A stretch of DNA of 64,000 nt from CAWBRY01 sp963791295 (GCA_963791295.1 CAWBRY010000001.1:496001-560000); one strand, 5' to 3'; shown: positions 42,838-52,114, numbered from the stretch's first letter. The notes: a model not told the origin generated them from the letters alone. Translations and numbers: made by a program.

Positions 42838-44337
42838 ATGAAACGCATCGTCCTTTATATTAGTTGTTGCTTTGTTATTTCCGCATCGGCTCAAACTAAT
42901 TCGTTTTACAAGGAAAAATACCGCCCTCAATTTCATTTCACACCTGCTATTCATTGGATGAATGATCCAAATGGTCTTATCTATTATGCCGGGGAGTATC
43001 ACTTATTTTATCAGTTCAATCCATTTGGATTTAAATGGGGTCATATGAGTTGGGGCCACGCTGTTAGCAACGATCTGCTCCATTGGCAGCATCTGCCTCT
43101 CGCCATCCCCGAAGAAAAAGATACCATGATATTTTCCGGTGCCTGCGTGGTTGATAAAAACAATACAAGTGGTTTTGCTGTGAAAGGCCGCCCTGGGCCA
43201 ATGGTTGCTGTCTACACCGGTCACATCGAAGGTTCGAAACAATCTCAGCACCTTGCCTATAGCATCGATTCAGGGAGGAGCTGGACCAAATACAACCATA
43301 ATCCTGTATTGGACCTGGGAAAGAAAGACTTCCGGGACCCTGCGGTATTTTGGTATCAACCCGAAGAAAAATGGGTGATGGCTGCTGCCTGGCCAGTAGA
43401 GCGCCAGATACATTTTTATTCTTCAAAAAACCTAAAGCAGTGGGAGGAGACAGGTTATTTTGGTCCAGCCGGCGACACTGCCGGCATCTGGGAATGTCCT
43501 GACCTCTTTCAGGTGCCCATTGAGGATGAACCTGGAAAGACAAAATGGGTTCTCATGCTTTCACCTGCGCCATACATGCAATACTTTGTCGGAACTTTTG
43601 ACGGAGCCTCGTTTAAGAATGAGAATCTGCAGACGAAAGTTTATCGCCCGGATTATGGATCTGATTATTATGCAGCCATTGCCTACAGGGATATGCCTGA
43701 GGGTAAATTACCTACCAGCATAGGCTGGATCAACAACTGGGAGTATGCGAACAATATCCCAACCTCACCCTGGAAGAGCGCAATGTCCTTGCCCAGGCAG
43801 CTGTCATTAAAAAAGATCCAAGGAGAATGGGTCCTGTTGCAGAAACCTGTTGAACAAATAAAAAAATTGCGATCGACCATGTCGTCGTGGAAGAATGTTG
43901 ATGTAGCCAATCATTTCTCTCTTCCATTGCATAGCCAAACCTTTGAAATGGAAATAATTTTTACTCCTACTCCCGGTGGCACCGGTGGCATTCGCGTAGC
44001 AAAGGGAATGGATCATTACTTCGAGATCGGATATGATCTTGAAAAAAAATTGATCTATATAGACCGGACGAAGGCAGGCGATTCCTCATTTCATCCTCAA
44101 TTTGCGAGGCTGAACCGTTACGAAACTTCTCTATTACCCATTGATGGAAAAATAATGCTTCATCTATTCTTCGATAAATCCATCGTCGAAGTATTTGCCA
44201 ATCGCGGGGAAGCGGTATTGACCGCACAGATTTTCCCTGACGACCAGGACAACGGTATCGAACTTTTCACAACCGGCGGGAAACTTCGGTTCGACTCCGT
44301 TAAGTATTGGCCGGTAAAGTCGGTTTGGATGCAATGA
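42838..44337 (+). CDS. Exported GH32 fructan hydrolase
   Basis: A 499-residue glycoside hydrolase family 32 protein with a signal peptide (to about 19, SAQ). The catalytic nucleophile is Asp43 in WMNDPNG. R166-D167-P168 stabilises the transition state, and Glu219 in WECPDLF is the acid/base. A beta-sandwich C-terminal domain covers residues 355-499. Its substrate would be levan, inulin or sucrose. Together with the sugar porter it forms a small fructan or sucrose unit without SusC/D. Convergent with rluA-type gene, 5 bases apart. Confidence 0.93.
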   Translation: MKRIVLYISCCFVISASAQTNSFYKEKYRPQFHFTPAIHWMNDPNGLIYYAGEYHLFYQFNPFGFKWGHMSWGHAVSNDLLHWQHLPLAIPEEKDTMIFSGACVVDKNNTSGFAVKGRPGPMVAVYTGHIEGSKQSQHLAYSIDSGRSWTKYNHNPVLDLGKKDFRDPAVFWYQPEEKWVMAAAWPVERQIHFYSSKNLKQWEETGYFGPAGDTAGIWECPDLFQVPIEDEPGKTKWVLMLSPAPYMQYFVGTFDGASFKNENLQTKVYRPDYGSDYYAAIAYRDMPEGKLPTSIGWINNWEYANNIPTSPWKSAMSLPRQLSLKKIQGEWVLLQKPVEQIKKLRSTMSSWKNVDVANHFSLPLHSQTFEMEIIFTPTPGGTGGIRVAKGMDHYFEIGYDLEKKLIYIDRTKAGDSSFHPQFARLNRYETSLLPIDGKIMLHLFFDKSIVEVFANRGEAVLTAQIFPDDQDNGIELFTTGGKLRFDSVKYWPVKSVWMQ

Positions 44338-44342
44338 GGTCT

Positions 44343-45062
44343 TCAAAGTCTTTTTCTTAATTGCTGGAGGGTCGCCCGCAAATCCTTTGGTGGCAATGCT
44401 TCCAGAGATACTAGTTGACCGGAGAGATCCTTAAATCGAAGTTGGTAGCTGTGCAATGCTAACCTGCCCAGGATGGGTGTTTCCTCTTCGACATCCTTTG
44501 ACAGTTTGAATTTCTTTCTTTTTATAGATGAAACCAGTATCGGTTTGCCGTCGCCATATAATTCGTCACAGGCGAGAGGATGGCCAAGTTCTTTCATGTG
44601 AACACGTATTTGATGAGTCCTGCCTGTATGGATTTGAAATTGTACCCAGGAATAGAGGGAAAAGTCTTCCAGTACTTCATAGTCGGTAAGAGCTTCCTTT
44701 CCTTTTTGATGAATGATCATCATTCCTTTCTTTACTGGATGTTCTGTAATGGAGGAATTAATACTTCCTTTCTTTTTTTCCATCGATCCGATCACCAGGC
44801 CGACATATATTTTCTCGGTTTGTCTTTCTTCGAATTGCATGGAGAGATGCCTGTGCATTTCTTCATTCTTTGCAAAAACAATGATTCCGCTGGTTTCCCG
44901 GTCGAGGCGGTGGACCGTGAATATTCGTTCGAATTTTTTCTGAAGAAATGTTTTCAATGAAGGTTCAGTTCCTTCCCGGTCCGGAATAGATAGGAGACCC
45001 GGGGGTTTGTTCAACGCAACGAGGTCATTATTATCGAGAACGATCCATTCTGAAAACTTCAT
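44343..45062 (-). CDS. RluA-family pseudouridine synthase
   Basis: A 239-residue enzyme that isomerises uridine to pseudouridine in rRNA or tRNA. The catalytic motif HRLDRETSG has Asp near residue 54. Later motifs are HTGRTHQIRVH and LALHSYQL. There is no N-terminal S4 domain, so it is the short RluA/TruC type; the target base cannot be told. Convergent with the GH32 gene, followed upstream by RluB. Confidence 0.92.
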   Translation of the reverse strand: MKFSEWIVLDNNDLVALNKPPGLLSIPDREGTEPSLKTFLQKKFERIFTVHRLDRETSGIIVFAKNEEMHRHLSMQFEERQTEKIYVGLVIGSMEKKKGSINSSITEHPVKKGMMIIHQKGKEALTDYEVLEDFSLYSWVQFQIHTGRTHQIRVHMKELGHPLACDELYGDGKPILVSSIKRKKFKLSKDVEEETPILGRLALHSYQLRFKDLSGQLVSLEALPPKDLRATLQQLRKRL

Positions 45063-45093
45063 CTCATAATACTTCAGTCAATAAGCCTGGCGA

Positions 45094-46038
45094 TCATTTA
45101 CCTTTTCCAAAATATTTCAGATCTCTTACTTCCTTTTCGGAAAGGAAACGCCACTTACCTCTTTCAATATTTTTTTTCGTTAGGCCGGCAAAGATCACAC
45201 GGTCCAGGTTTCTTACATCATAACCCAGGTGTTCGAACAACCGGCGCACTATTCTGTTGCGTCCACTATGGACTTCAACCCCAAGGAGGGTCTTATCTTT
45301 TATATCTGCGTAGGCCATGGCATCCACGTTAGCCATTCCATCTTCCAGGTTTACTCCCTTCAACAAGAGATCAAAATCTTTTCTTTCCAGTGGTTTATTG
45401 AGGGTGACGGAGTAAACCTTCTTCACTTCATTGCTGGGATGAGTAAGCTTTTGGGCCAATTCACCATCATTCGTCAGCAATAAGACACCGGAAGTATTTC
45501 TATCCAATCGGCCGACGGGATAAACTCTTTCCTGTGTTGCTCTTTTGACGATGTCTAAAACTGTTTTTCTTTGCTCCGGATCATTCGTTGTCGTAATAAA
45601 ACCTTTTGGTTTATTCAATAATATGTAAACGAGATTCTTTGCAAGGAAAACCCGTTTGCCATTCACCTTTACCTCATCTTTCGATGAAACTTTATGTCCG
45701 GGTTCGGTAACCAGGACCGAATTTACTTTTACCAATCCTTTCTTCACCAATTCCGCAGCTTCCCTTCGTCCGCTAATGCCACAGTGAGCAATGAATTTAT
45801 TTAGGGGCATAATACCTGTGTCTACAACGGATTGTATATGGTTGACTGAAGCAGAACGGGATTGATTGCCAGGCTGTGCAAGCTGCGAACCACTGATCTT
45901 TTTCTCATTTCTTTTCTTATCAAAATATTCTTCCCTTTCCTGCTTCAATTTTCTTTTTTCCTGCTTGAAGCCTTCTTTGATAGCCGCATTGCTCTTCTTT
46001 TTAGAAAATTTATCGAAAGCGGTAGACTTCTTTTTCAT
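45094..46038 (-). CDS. rluB: RluB/RsuA-type pseudouridine synthase with S4 domain
   Basis: 314 residues. A basic low-complexity N-terminal tail (about 1-75) precedes an S4 domain (PLNKFIAHCGISGRREAAELV near 78-98). The catalytic GRLDRNTSGVLLLTND follows near 177-192. The C-terminal motif GRNRIVRRLFEHLG is also present. The most likely target is U2605 of 23S rRNA (RluB), but RsuA cannot be excluded. Lysine-rich N-terminal tails are frequent in Bacteroidota homologues. Confidence 0.88.
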   Translation of the reverse strand: MKKKSTAFDKFSKKKSNAAIKEGFKQEKRKLKQEREEYFDKKRNEKKISGSQLAQPGNQSRSASVNHIQSVVDTGIMPLNKFIAHCGISGRREAAELVKKGLVKVNSVLVTEPGHKVSSKDEVKVNGKRVFLAKNLVYILLNKPKGFITTTNDPEQRKTVLDIVKRATQERVYPVGRLDRNTSGVLLLTNDGELAQKLTHPSNEVKKVYSVTLNKPLERKDFDLLLKGVNLEDGMANVDAMAYADIKDKTLLGVEVHSGRNRIVRRLFEHLGYDVRNLDRVIFAGLTKKNIERGKWRFLSEKEVRDLKYFGKGK

Positions 46039-46056
46039 AAACTTAATTAACTAACG

Positions 46057-46137
46057 ACTAGTATCTAGCTCGAACCCACCCCAAGTCGTTTAAATTTGCA
46101 ATTTTCTCAAAACTTGCCCCTCCGTCGGAGGGGATTG
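46057..46137. repeat. CTAGTATCTAG fragment and CCCCTCC/GGAGGGG hairpin
   Basis: Between rluB and rlmN lies CTAGTATCTAG (46058-46068), the reverse complement of the TAGATACTAG type seen at 57861. CCCCTCC-GTC-GGAGGGG (46117-46133) follows. The second hairpin recurs at 48880-48895 with the same GGAGGGGATT edge. It lies 3' of rlmN and could end its transcript. Confidence 0.55.
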
Positions 46138-46146
46138 CGTGAATAT

Positions 46147-47193
46147 CTAGCCTTTATTCGCCAACTGACCGCAGGCCGCATCAATGTCCTTACCGCGACT
46201 TCTTCTCAAACGCACATTAACCCGGTTCTTTTCCAAATAATCCATAAATGCTTCTACCTTCTTTTCTTCCGGCTTCTCAAATTTCGCAGCATCGATCGGA
46301 TTATACTCGATGAGATTTACCAGGTCGACAGGCACCTGGCGATAGAGCTTGATAAGATCATCGGCATCCCTGATAGCGTCGTTGAAATTTTTGAACAATA
46401 TATATTCAAAGGTTATTTCATTTCCTGTCTGCTTATAGAAATAGTTCAATGCGTCCACAAGCGACTTAATGTTATTGCTGTCATTGATGGGCATGATCTG
46501 ATGCCGCTTCATATCGGTGGCTGCATGCAGCGACAAAGCCAGTTTAAATTTTACCTGGTCATCTCCCAGTTCCCGGATAGCTTTAGCAACTCCTGCAGTG
46601 GATACCGTAATCCTTCGAGGGCTCATAGCCATAGCTTCGGGAGAAGTGATCCGCTCAATGGCCCTCAATACATTTTTATAATTCAGGAGTGGCTCACCCA
46701 TTCCCATGAAAACGATATTCGTTAACTTCTTGCCAAATGCCTTTTCGCATTGCTGGTTGATCATCGCTACCTGGTCATATATTTCGTCAAAGGCCAGGTT
46801 GCGCTTTCTTTCCATATAACCTGTTGCGCAGAATTTGCAGGTAAGGGAACAGCCGATTTGTGATGAAACGCAAGCCGTATATCTTGTAGCAGTTGGAATC
46901 AGTACACCCTCCACCAAATGCCCATCCCAGGTTTTGAATCGAGACTTGACAGTACCATCATCACTATATTGAATGGTATCGATCGTCAACCCGGGCAAGC
47001 TAAACTCCTTGCTGAGCTTTTGCCTAAGCTCCTTACTGAGGTTGGTCATACTCTCAAAATCCTGGACTGGCTTAAGCCAAAGCCAATCATACACCTGCCT
47101 GGCCCGAAACTTTTTTTCTCCCAGCATTTCAAAATACTCCTCCAGTTCATCCAGCTTTAGGTGGCGTATATTTCTAACCGATGTAGTGGGCAT
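46147..47193 (-). CDS. rlmN: 23S rRNA/tRNA adenine-C2 methyltransferase
   Basis: 348 residues from the ATG at 47193 (MPTTSVRN); the longer frame to 47250 would add a basic prefix without support. The radical-SAM cluster motif is C-x3-C-x2-C in GCSLTCKFCATGY, with the GEPLLNYKNV loop near 180. The methyl-carrying C-terminal Cys is in AACGQLA. It methylates A2503 of 23S rRNA and A37 of tRNAs. A TATCTTTG box lies 4 bases before the chosen ATG, which supports the shorter start. Confidence 0.95.
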   Translation of the reverse strand: MPTTSVRNIRHLKLDELEEYFEMLGEKKFRARQVYDWLWLKPVQDFESMTNLSKELRQKLSKEFSLPGLTIDTIQYSDDGTVKSRFKTWDGHLVEGVLIPTATRYTACVSSQIGCSLTCKFCATGYMERKRNLAFDEIYDQVAMINQQCEKAFGKKLTNIVFMGMGEPLLNYKNVLRAIERITSPEAMAMSPRRITVSTAGVAKAIRELGDDQVKFKLALSLHAATDMKRHQIMPINDSNNIKSLVDALNYFYKQTGNEITFEYILFKNFNDAIRDADDLIKLYRQVPVDLVNLIEYNPIDAAKFEKPEEKKVEAFMDYLEKNRVNVRLRRSRGKDIDAACGQLANKG

Positions 47194-47197
47194 CCGG

Positions 47198-47205
47198 CAA
47201 AGATA
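47198..47205 (-). promoter_or_regulatory. -7 promoter element of rlmN, possibly leaderless
   Basis: The minus strand reads TATCTTTG, four bases (CCGG), then the ATG at 47193. It is an exact TAnnTTTG match at the same distance as at trmD. Confidence 0.5.
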
Positions 47206-47282
47206 CAACAGGCGTCTGCGGCGAGGCAGAATGGAATTTGTTAATCTCAATCGCCTAACTTGCGGCCTTTAATCTATTGAGA

Positions 47283-48476
47283 ATGAAAGCGGCTTATGTG
47301 GTCGATGTTGTTCGGACCCCGGTAGGAAAATTTGGAGGGGCCTTGTCAACTATCCGACCGGATGATCTTTTGGCGACTACGATCAGAGCGATTGTTGAAA
47401 GGAATACCGGTATCGATGTGAATTCCATTGAAGATGTTATTGCTGGTGCAGCTAACCAGGCCGGCGAAGATAACCGCAATGTAGCCAGGATGGCTGCACT
47501 GCTTGCAGGTCTGCCGGTATCAGTGGCGGGAGCTACGGTAAACCGTTTATGTGCCTCCGGTTTGGAGGCAATCATGGACGCGTCACGTCAGGTGATGTGC
47601 GGGGATGCAGAGCTTATTATTGCCGGCGGAGTGGAAAGTATGACACGGGCTCCCTTTGTAATGGCTAAGGCAAATCATGCCTATCAAAGAAGCACAGAAA
47701 TTTATGATACTACACTGGGATGGCGATTTATTAACCCACGCCTCGCCAATCAATACCCTCCATTTTCAATGGGCGAAACGGCGGAGAATGTCGCGAAGCA
47801 GTGGAATATATCAAGACAGGATCAGGACCTGTTTGCTTTGAAGTCTCAACAAAAATACTTTGCTGCCAAAGAAGCTGATAAGTGGAATGAGGAAATTACA
47901 GCAGTCGAAATCTACAATGATGGACTAGTAAGTTGGGTGGTCGATGATGAACATCCGCGGTCGACATCGATAGAAAAGTTGACAGCTTTGAAGCCTGCAT
48001 TCGTGAAAGACGGTACGGTGACGGCAGGCAATTCAGCTGGCATTAATGACGGAGCCGCAGCCATGTTATTAGCAAGTGAAGAATCATTGAAAAAATTTCA
48101 GTGGGAACCGCTGGCACGCATCGTGTCGATGGCAGTAGCGGGAGTAGATCCGGCGATCATGGGGATCGGACCCGTACCTGCAACTCAAAAAGCATTAAAG
48201 AGGGCGGGACTGACTATGAACGAAATCGGATTGGTTGAATTGAACGAAGCTTTCGCTTCGCAATCCCTCGCTTGCATCAGGGATTTGGAGCTCAATAGTG
48301 AGATTGTAAATGTAAATGGCGGTGCCATTTCAATTGGTCATCCTCTGGGATGCAGTGGGGTCAGGATCTCCGCTACATTATTATACGAAATGAAACGAAG
48401 AAATGTTAAGTTTGGGCTGGCAACAATGTGTATCGGTGTAGGGCAGGGAGCAGCCGTGATTTATGAAGTCATTTAA
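47283..48476 (+). CDS. Acetyl-CoA acyltransferase / thiolase
   Basis: About 397 residues from ATG 47283 (a TTG at 47277 adds two). Catalytic residues are Cys in NRLCASGLEA near 90, His in GGAISIGHPLGCSG near 350, and the second Cys in MCIGVGQGA near 380. The pattern matches thiolase II / PcaF (3-oxoadipyl-CoA thiolase) enzymes; 3-ketoacyl-CoA degradation or acetoacetyl-CoA synthesis cannot be separated. Divergent from rlmN. Confidence 0.9.
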   Translation: MKAAYVVDVVRTPVGKFGGALSTIRPDDLLATTIRAIVERNTGIDVNSIEDVIAGAANQAGEDNRNVARMAALLAGLPVSVAGATVNRLCASGLEAIMDASRQVMCGDAELIIAGGVESMTRAPFVMAKANHAYQRSTEIYDTTLGWRFINPRLANQYPPFSMGETAENVAKQWNISRQDQDLFALKSQQKYFAAKEADKWNEEITAVEIYNDGLVSWVVDDEHPRSTSIEKLTALKPAFVKDGTVTAGNSAGINDGAAAMLLASEESLKKFQWEPLARIVSMAVAGVDPAIMGIGPVPATQKALKRAGLTMNEIGLVELNEAFASQSLACIRDLELNSEIVNVNGGAISIGHPLGCSGVRISATLLYEMKRRNVKFGLATMCIGVGQGAAVIYEVI

Positions 48477-48504
48477 AAATTTATTTCGAATAAAAAAGAT
48501 AAAC

Positions 48505-48876
48505 ATGAAAAAATCTTTTCTACTGATTACACTGATGGTTGCAGCCTTTGCATTGAATGCTCAGGATTCGCTCAAGCAATACACGGGAAAATATAAATTC
48601 CCGGAGGGTAGTGTCGTGACAGAAACTACAGTTACTCTGGATAGTGGTAAACTGGTCATTAGCTCTGCGCAGGGAAGCTCTGAACTTCGTAAAACGTCGG
48701 GTGACGAATTTGAAGTAGTTGCGTATGGTGGTACAGCCACGTTCAGGAGGAATGCAGAAAATAAAATTGTTGGAGTTCACATCGTTGTGGGAGATGTAGA
48801 TATGGAGGGCACGAAGACGGAAGGAGGTTTGGAAGACCCACCCCTGAGTCGTTCTTATTTACGACCACTCCGATAG
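48505..48876 (+). CDS. Exported small beta-rich protein
   Basis: Starting at ATG 48505 gives a signal peptide (MKKSFLLITLMVAAFALNAQ); an earlier in-frame codon at 48463 lies inside the thiolase. The mature 103 residues include DSLKQYTGKYKF and a pattern of strands resembling DUF3471 (LVISSAQGSSELRKTSGDEF). The last residues (PLSRSYLRPLR) run toward the GGAGGGG hairpin and may not belong to the domain. Function unknown. The stop lies 4 bases before the repeat. Confidence 0.55.
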   Translation: MKKSFLLITLMVAAFALNAQDSLKQYTGKYKFPEGSVVTETTVTLDSGKLVISSAQGSSELRKTSGDEFEVVAYGGTATFRRNAENKIVGVHIVVGDVDMEGTKTEGGLEDPPLSRSYLRPLR

Positions 48877-48879
48877 TCG

Positions 48880-48895
48880 CCCCTCCAAGGAGGGG
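48880..48895 (+). repeat. CCCCTCC/GGAGGGG hairpin
   Basis: CCCCTCC-AA-GGAGGGG lies between the convergent 48505 gene and hisS. It may be a bidirectional terminator and is a copy of the hairpin at 46117. Confidence 0.5.
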
Positions 48896-48899
48896 ATTA

Positions 48900-48931
48900 C
48901 TCGCCACTCACCACTCACGACTCACAAACTC
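48900..48931 (+). repeat. CTCACCACTCACGACTCAC repeat in the hisS 3' end
   Basis: A run of CTCAC-type units overlaps the last codons of hisS: on the minus strand GTGAGTCGTGAGTGGTGA encodes VSREW and the stop. It resembles the CACTTCTCAC run at 40200. Confidence 0.6.
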
Positions 48932-50248
48932 CGCATGCGTAAGAGTCTGTTGTTCCCCCGACCGCAGATCTTTCAAAACGACAGAATTATTTTTTAATTC
49001 ATCAGATCCTATGATAACAACATAGGGAATGTTTTTCTTTTCTGCGTACTTGAATTGCTTATCGAATTTCGTTTGCTCATGAAATAATTCGCAACTGATG
49101 CCCTTTCCTCTCAATTGCTGCATCAGCTCCAACGCGCTCCTGCTCTCTTTTTCGCCAAGATTAAAAAACAATACTCGCGTGCTGATATGCAGATCAGCAG
49201 GAAACAAGTTCGATTCCTCCAACACGTCGTAGATCCTGTCCACACCAAACGAAATACCCACGCCGGGAATATCGGGAACGCCGAATAAGCCGGTAAGGTC
49301 ATCATACCGACCACCTCCGCCAATGCTGCCGATTTGTACATCCCTGGCTCTTACTTCAAAGATGATCCCAGTGTAATAATTAAGTCCCCTGGCGAGGTTG
49401 AAGTCGATCACCACCTGCGACGATGACAGGAATTCTATTTCTTCAATTCCTTTTCTGCCTTCTTCGATATGACCAAGTAGACTTCTTACTTTTTTTATTT
49501 TTTCTGCATTATCTCCGCTGATATCGAGGTATTGCTGGACGATATTGATTTGTTTACTGTCTAATCCTTTTTGGGATAATTCATTTTTCACTTTTTCCAA
49601 TCCGATCTTATCGAGTTTATCTATAGCTATCGTTATATCCATCATGCTGGCGGAACCGCCGCATAGTTCAGCTAACGCAGTTAGAATTCGCCTGCTGTTG
49701 ATCCTTATTTCAACCGGGAGATTGAACTTGTTAAAAACATCTGCGTAGAGGTGGCCCAATTCGACCTCATTTAATAAGGACCGGCTACCGACGATGTCAG
49801 CATCACATTGGTAAAATTCGCGATAGCGACTCTTCTGTGGCCGTTCGGCTCGCCAGACAGGTTGGATTTGGTAACGCTTAAAAGGAAAATTGAGTTGTTT
49901 GTGATTCATCGCTACAAAGCGGGCGAAAGGAATGGTGAGATCATATTTCAATGCTCTTTCTGTAATTCCCTTTTCGTTTTTTCCTTTGAGGATATTTTCA
50001 AAGTCCTGCCTCACCTGGTTTTCTTTTTCGGGATTATCGAGGCCATTGTTCAGGATCTTAAATATTAATTTATCACCTTCTTCACCATACTTGCCCAACA
50101 GTGTATCCAGGTTCTCCATCGCCGGAGTTTCGAGAGGTTCGAATCCGTATAGTTCAAAGATGGATTCGATCGTGTGGAGAATATAGTTTCGTTTGCGAAC
50201 AATATCGGGTGGAAAGTCCCGGGTGCCTTGAGGTAATGATGGTTTCAT
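48908..50248 (-). CDS. hisS: Histidyl-tRNA synthetase
   Basis: 446 residues from the ATG at 50248 (MKPSLPQGTRDF, the usual N-terminus; an upstream in-frame ATG at 50284 would add an odd prefix). It charges tRNA-His. Class II motifs are visible: motif 2 RYREFYQCDADIVG, HisA-type LARGLNYYTG, and motif 3 GGGRYDDLTGLFG. A C-terminal anticodon-binding domain follows. The last five codons (VSREW) are encoded by a repeat unit. Confidence 0.95.
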   Translation of the reverse strand: MKPSLPQGTRDFPPDIVRKRNYILHTIESIFELYGFEPLETPAMENLDTLLGKYGEEGDKLIFKILNNGLDNPEKENQVRQDFENILKGKNEKGITERALKYDLTIPFARFVAMNHKQLNFPFKRYQIQPVWRAERPQKSRYREFYQCDADIVGSRSLLNEVELGHLYADVFNKFNLPVEIRINSRRILTALAELCGGSASMMDITIAIDKLDKIGLEKVKNELSQKGLDSKQINIVQQYLDISGDNAEKIKKVRSLLGHIEEGRKGIEEIEFLSSSQVVIDFNLARGLNYYTGIIFEVRARDVQIGSIGGGGRYDDLTGLFGVPDIPGVGISFGVDRIYDVLEESNLFPADLHISTRVLFFNLGEKESRSALELMQQLRGKGISCELFHEQTKFDKQFKYAEKKNIPYVVIIGSDELKNNSVVLKDLRSGEQQTLTHAEFVSREW

Positions 50249-50309
50249 AAAATCTCTTACCTCCCGGTAAGTAAGATCATGCATTTGAAAATAGTAGTCA
50301 ACGTTTAAA

Positions 50310-50786
50310 TTATGAAGTTTTCCTTTGTAGGGAGAGATGTTTTTCTATGATGGCCGTACAAGCCTGATCAATCATTTCATAGGCCTGATGATAAGCCATT
50401 TCGTGGCCGAAATAGGGATCGGGAATGTCGATATGCTCTCCGGGATACAATTCATCCGTCAATAGTTCAATGCGTGACGGATCAAATTTTTTCCTGGTCA
50501 GCCGGCGCATATCGCGAACGACCTCTTCGGCCAGCACATATATCTTGTCATATTTCAAAAAATCGTCCACCTCAAAACGCCTCGATCTTTGGTGGCTGAT
50601 ATCCAACCCATGTAACAAGGCTACTTTCTGAGACAATGGGTGAGGTGAATCCCCGGTATGATATTCATTGGTGCCTGCGCTCTCGACCTGCCAGGATAAT
50701 CCCGCTTCATCTGCTTTATGCTGTAAGATCGCCTCGGCCAGCGGACTACGGCAAATGTTTCCAAGGCAGACCATAAGGATTTTCAT
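50310..50786 (-). CDS. Low-molecular-weight protein-tyrosine phosphatase
   Basis: 158 residues. The phosphate loop is Cys7-x4-Cys12-Arg13 (CLGNICRS), and the general acid Asp is in IPDPYF near 120. It dephosphorylates tyrosine in proteins; in some bacteria it acts with a tyrosine kinase controlling polysaccharide export. No such kinase is adjacent. A TATCTTTG box lies 4 bases before the ATG. Confidence 0.92.
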   Translation of the reverse strand: MKILMVCLGNICRSPLAEAILQHKADEAGLSWQVESAGTNEYHTGDSPHPLSQKVALLHGLDISHQRSRRFEVDDFLKYDKIYVLAEEVVRDMRRLTRKKFDPSRIELLTDELYPGEHIDIPDPYFGHEMAYHQAYEMIDQACTAIIEKHLSLQRKTS

Positions 50787-50790
50787 GGGG

Positions 50791-50798
50791 CAAAGATA
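50791..50798 (-). promoter_or_regulatory. -7 promoter element of the phosphatase gene, possibly leaderless
   Basis: The minus strand reads TATCTTTG-CCCC-ATG, the same layout as at trmD and rlmN. Confidence 0.5.
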
Positions 50799-50831
50799 GG
50801 GAGTTGGACTCCAGTAGCTAGACTCGGAGGC

Positions 50832-51182
50832 ATGCGAAACTTATGGATTTATGCATTATACGCATCATATTTGAAAATGACGGAATATCGGGTGGAACAA
50901 CAAAGATTCTATAATTTGCTATCCCCGATAAACAGATGGTTCATGGAAGAATATGAAAAGCAAAAGCGAAGAAGGGTATCACTCATGCGATCCGTGCTCG
51001 ACTACGGCATGGGTATCTTAATAATAGTGGCAGGATTGTTTTTTCTTTTTCGTAAAAAATTCAAGATCCCATTCAATGAAAAGTTCCCGCCCAATGATAT
51101 AGATATTGTTTTTGGTTCAATATGTCTTATATATGGCGCCTGGAGAGTTTATAGAGGTTATAAGAAAAACTATTTCAGATGA
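50832..51182 (+). CDS. Small membrane protein of unknown function
   Basis: 116 residues with two hydrophobic segments (about 55-72, GILIIVAGLFFLF, and about 92-106, FGSICLIYGAWRVY), separated by a polar loop. The N-terminus has an internal ATG at 50877 that could equally be the start. The stop overlaps the next gene by 4 bases, suggesting coupling with the PstS-like lipoprotein. I recognise no family. Confidence 0.55.
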   Translation: MRNLWIYALYASYLKMTEYRVEQQRFYNLLSPINRWFMEEYEKQKRRRVSLMRSVLDYGMGILIIVAGLFFLFRKKFKIPFNEKFPPNDIDIVFGSICLIYGAWRVYRGYKKNYFR

Positions 51183-52114
51183 GTGGTTGCCGGGCGACGA
51201 AATATTGGAGCTCTTTGATGGTTGTTGTTTTTGGCGTGCTGATGCAGGGATGCAAATCATATAAGCAAGAACAAGACGCATTGCTGGACACCCCGTATCG
51301 GGGCAGTATCCATATCAGCGCGGATGAATCTTTTAAACCTGTGGTAGATGCGTTGGTTCAGGTTTACGAAGCCAATCATCGGGGCACGAGAATTTTTGTG
51401 CAGTATAAACCGGAAGCGGAATGTTTTAAGGACCTCGAAGTGGATAGCATCCGGATGATCATTGCCACCCGACGGTTTTCGGCAGACGAAAAAAGTTTTT
51501 TGGTTGATTCGATGAAACTTTCCCCGGAGAGTATGATCGTGGCCAATGATGCCATCAGTGTGATTGTGAATCCGGAGACGCCGGATTCCATGTTTACGAT
51601 GCAAGAGATCAAAGAAATTCTGAAAGGAAAGTTTAAAAAGGATTTAATTCCTGTATTTGACGGCGTAAAAGCAACCTCCACAGTACGTTTCATCATCGAT
51701 TCTGTATTGCGGGGAGATTCACTCAGCCCTAAAACGGTGGCTGCCCGAAGCAGCGAGGAAGTCATTGATTATGTCTCGAAAACGCCGGGTGTGATAGGCT
51801 TTATCGGAGTAAGCTGGGTGGGGAATCCACAGGATACGGCGCAATTGAGCTTTTTGAAGAAAGTGCGGATGGCTTCCATTCAGGCATCGGACGAACCCGA
51901 ATGGTACATAAAACCTTCCCAGGCAAACATTTACCTGCGGAGTTATCCTATGGTACGGGATTTGGTCTATATACTCAAGGAAAACCACCGCGGATTAGGA
52001 CATGGATTTGCGGATTTTATGAGTGGAGAGATCGGACAATTGATTTTTAAAAGAGCTTACCTGATGCCCGCTCAAAAAAATTTTGGGATTCGACCGGTAA
52101 AACTCAGGGAGTAG
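51179..52114 (+). CDS. PstS-like periplasmic solute-binding lipoprotein
   Basis: 311 residues with a lipobox LMQGC (Cys near 25) and a phosphate-binding-protein fold: RGSIHISADESFKPVVDALVQVYEANHRGT and IGFIGVSWVGN. It belongs to the PstS superfamily; in Bacteroidota related proteins are found without the ABC subunits. No pstCAB is adjacent, so phosphate uptake is not proven. It is coupled to the upstream small membrane protein and followed by a TPR protein. Confidence 0.72.
   Translation: MSGCRATKYWSSLMVVVFGVLMQGCKSYKQEQDALLDTPYRGSIHISADESFKPVVDALVQVYEANHRGTRIFVQYKPEAECFKDLEVDSIRMIIATRRFSADEKSFLVDSMKLSPESMIVANDAISVIVNPETPDSMFTMQEIKEILKGKFKKDLIPVFDGVKATSTVRFIIDSVLRGDSLSPKTVAARSSEEVIDYVSKTPGVIGFIGVSWVGNPQDTAQLSFLKKVRMASIQASDEPEWYIKPSQANIYLRSYPMVRDLVYILKENHRGLGHGFADFMSGEIGQLIFKRAYLMPAQKNFGIRPVKLRE

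Noticed and set aside
46022..46028. GTAGACT near the start of rluB as another sulfur operator
   Set aside because: It lies in the coding region without a second arm and has no promoter beside it; a 7-mer is expected several times by chance in 64 kb.
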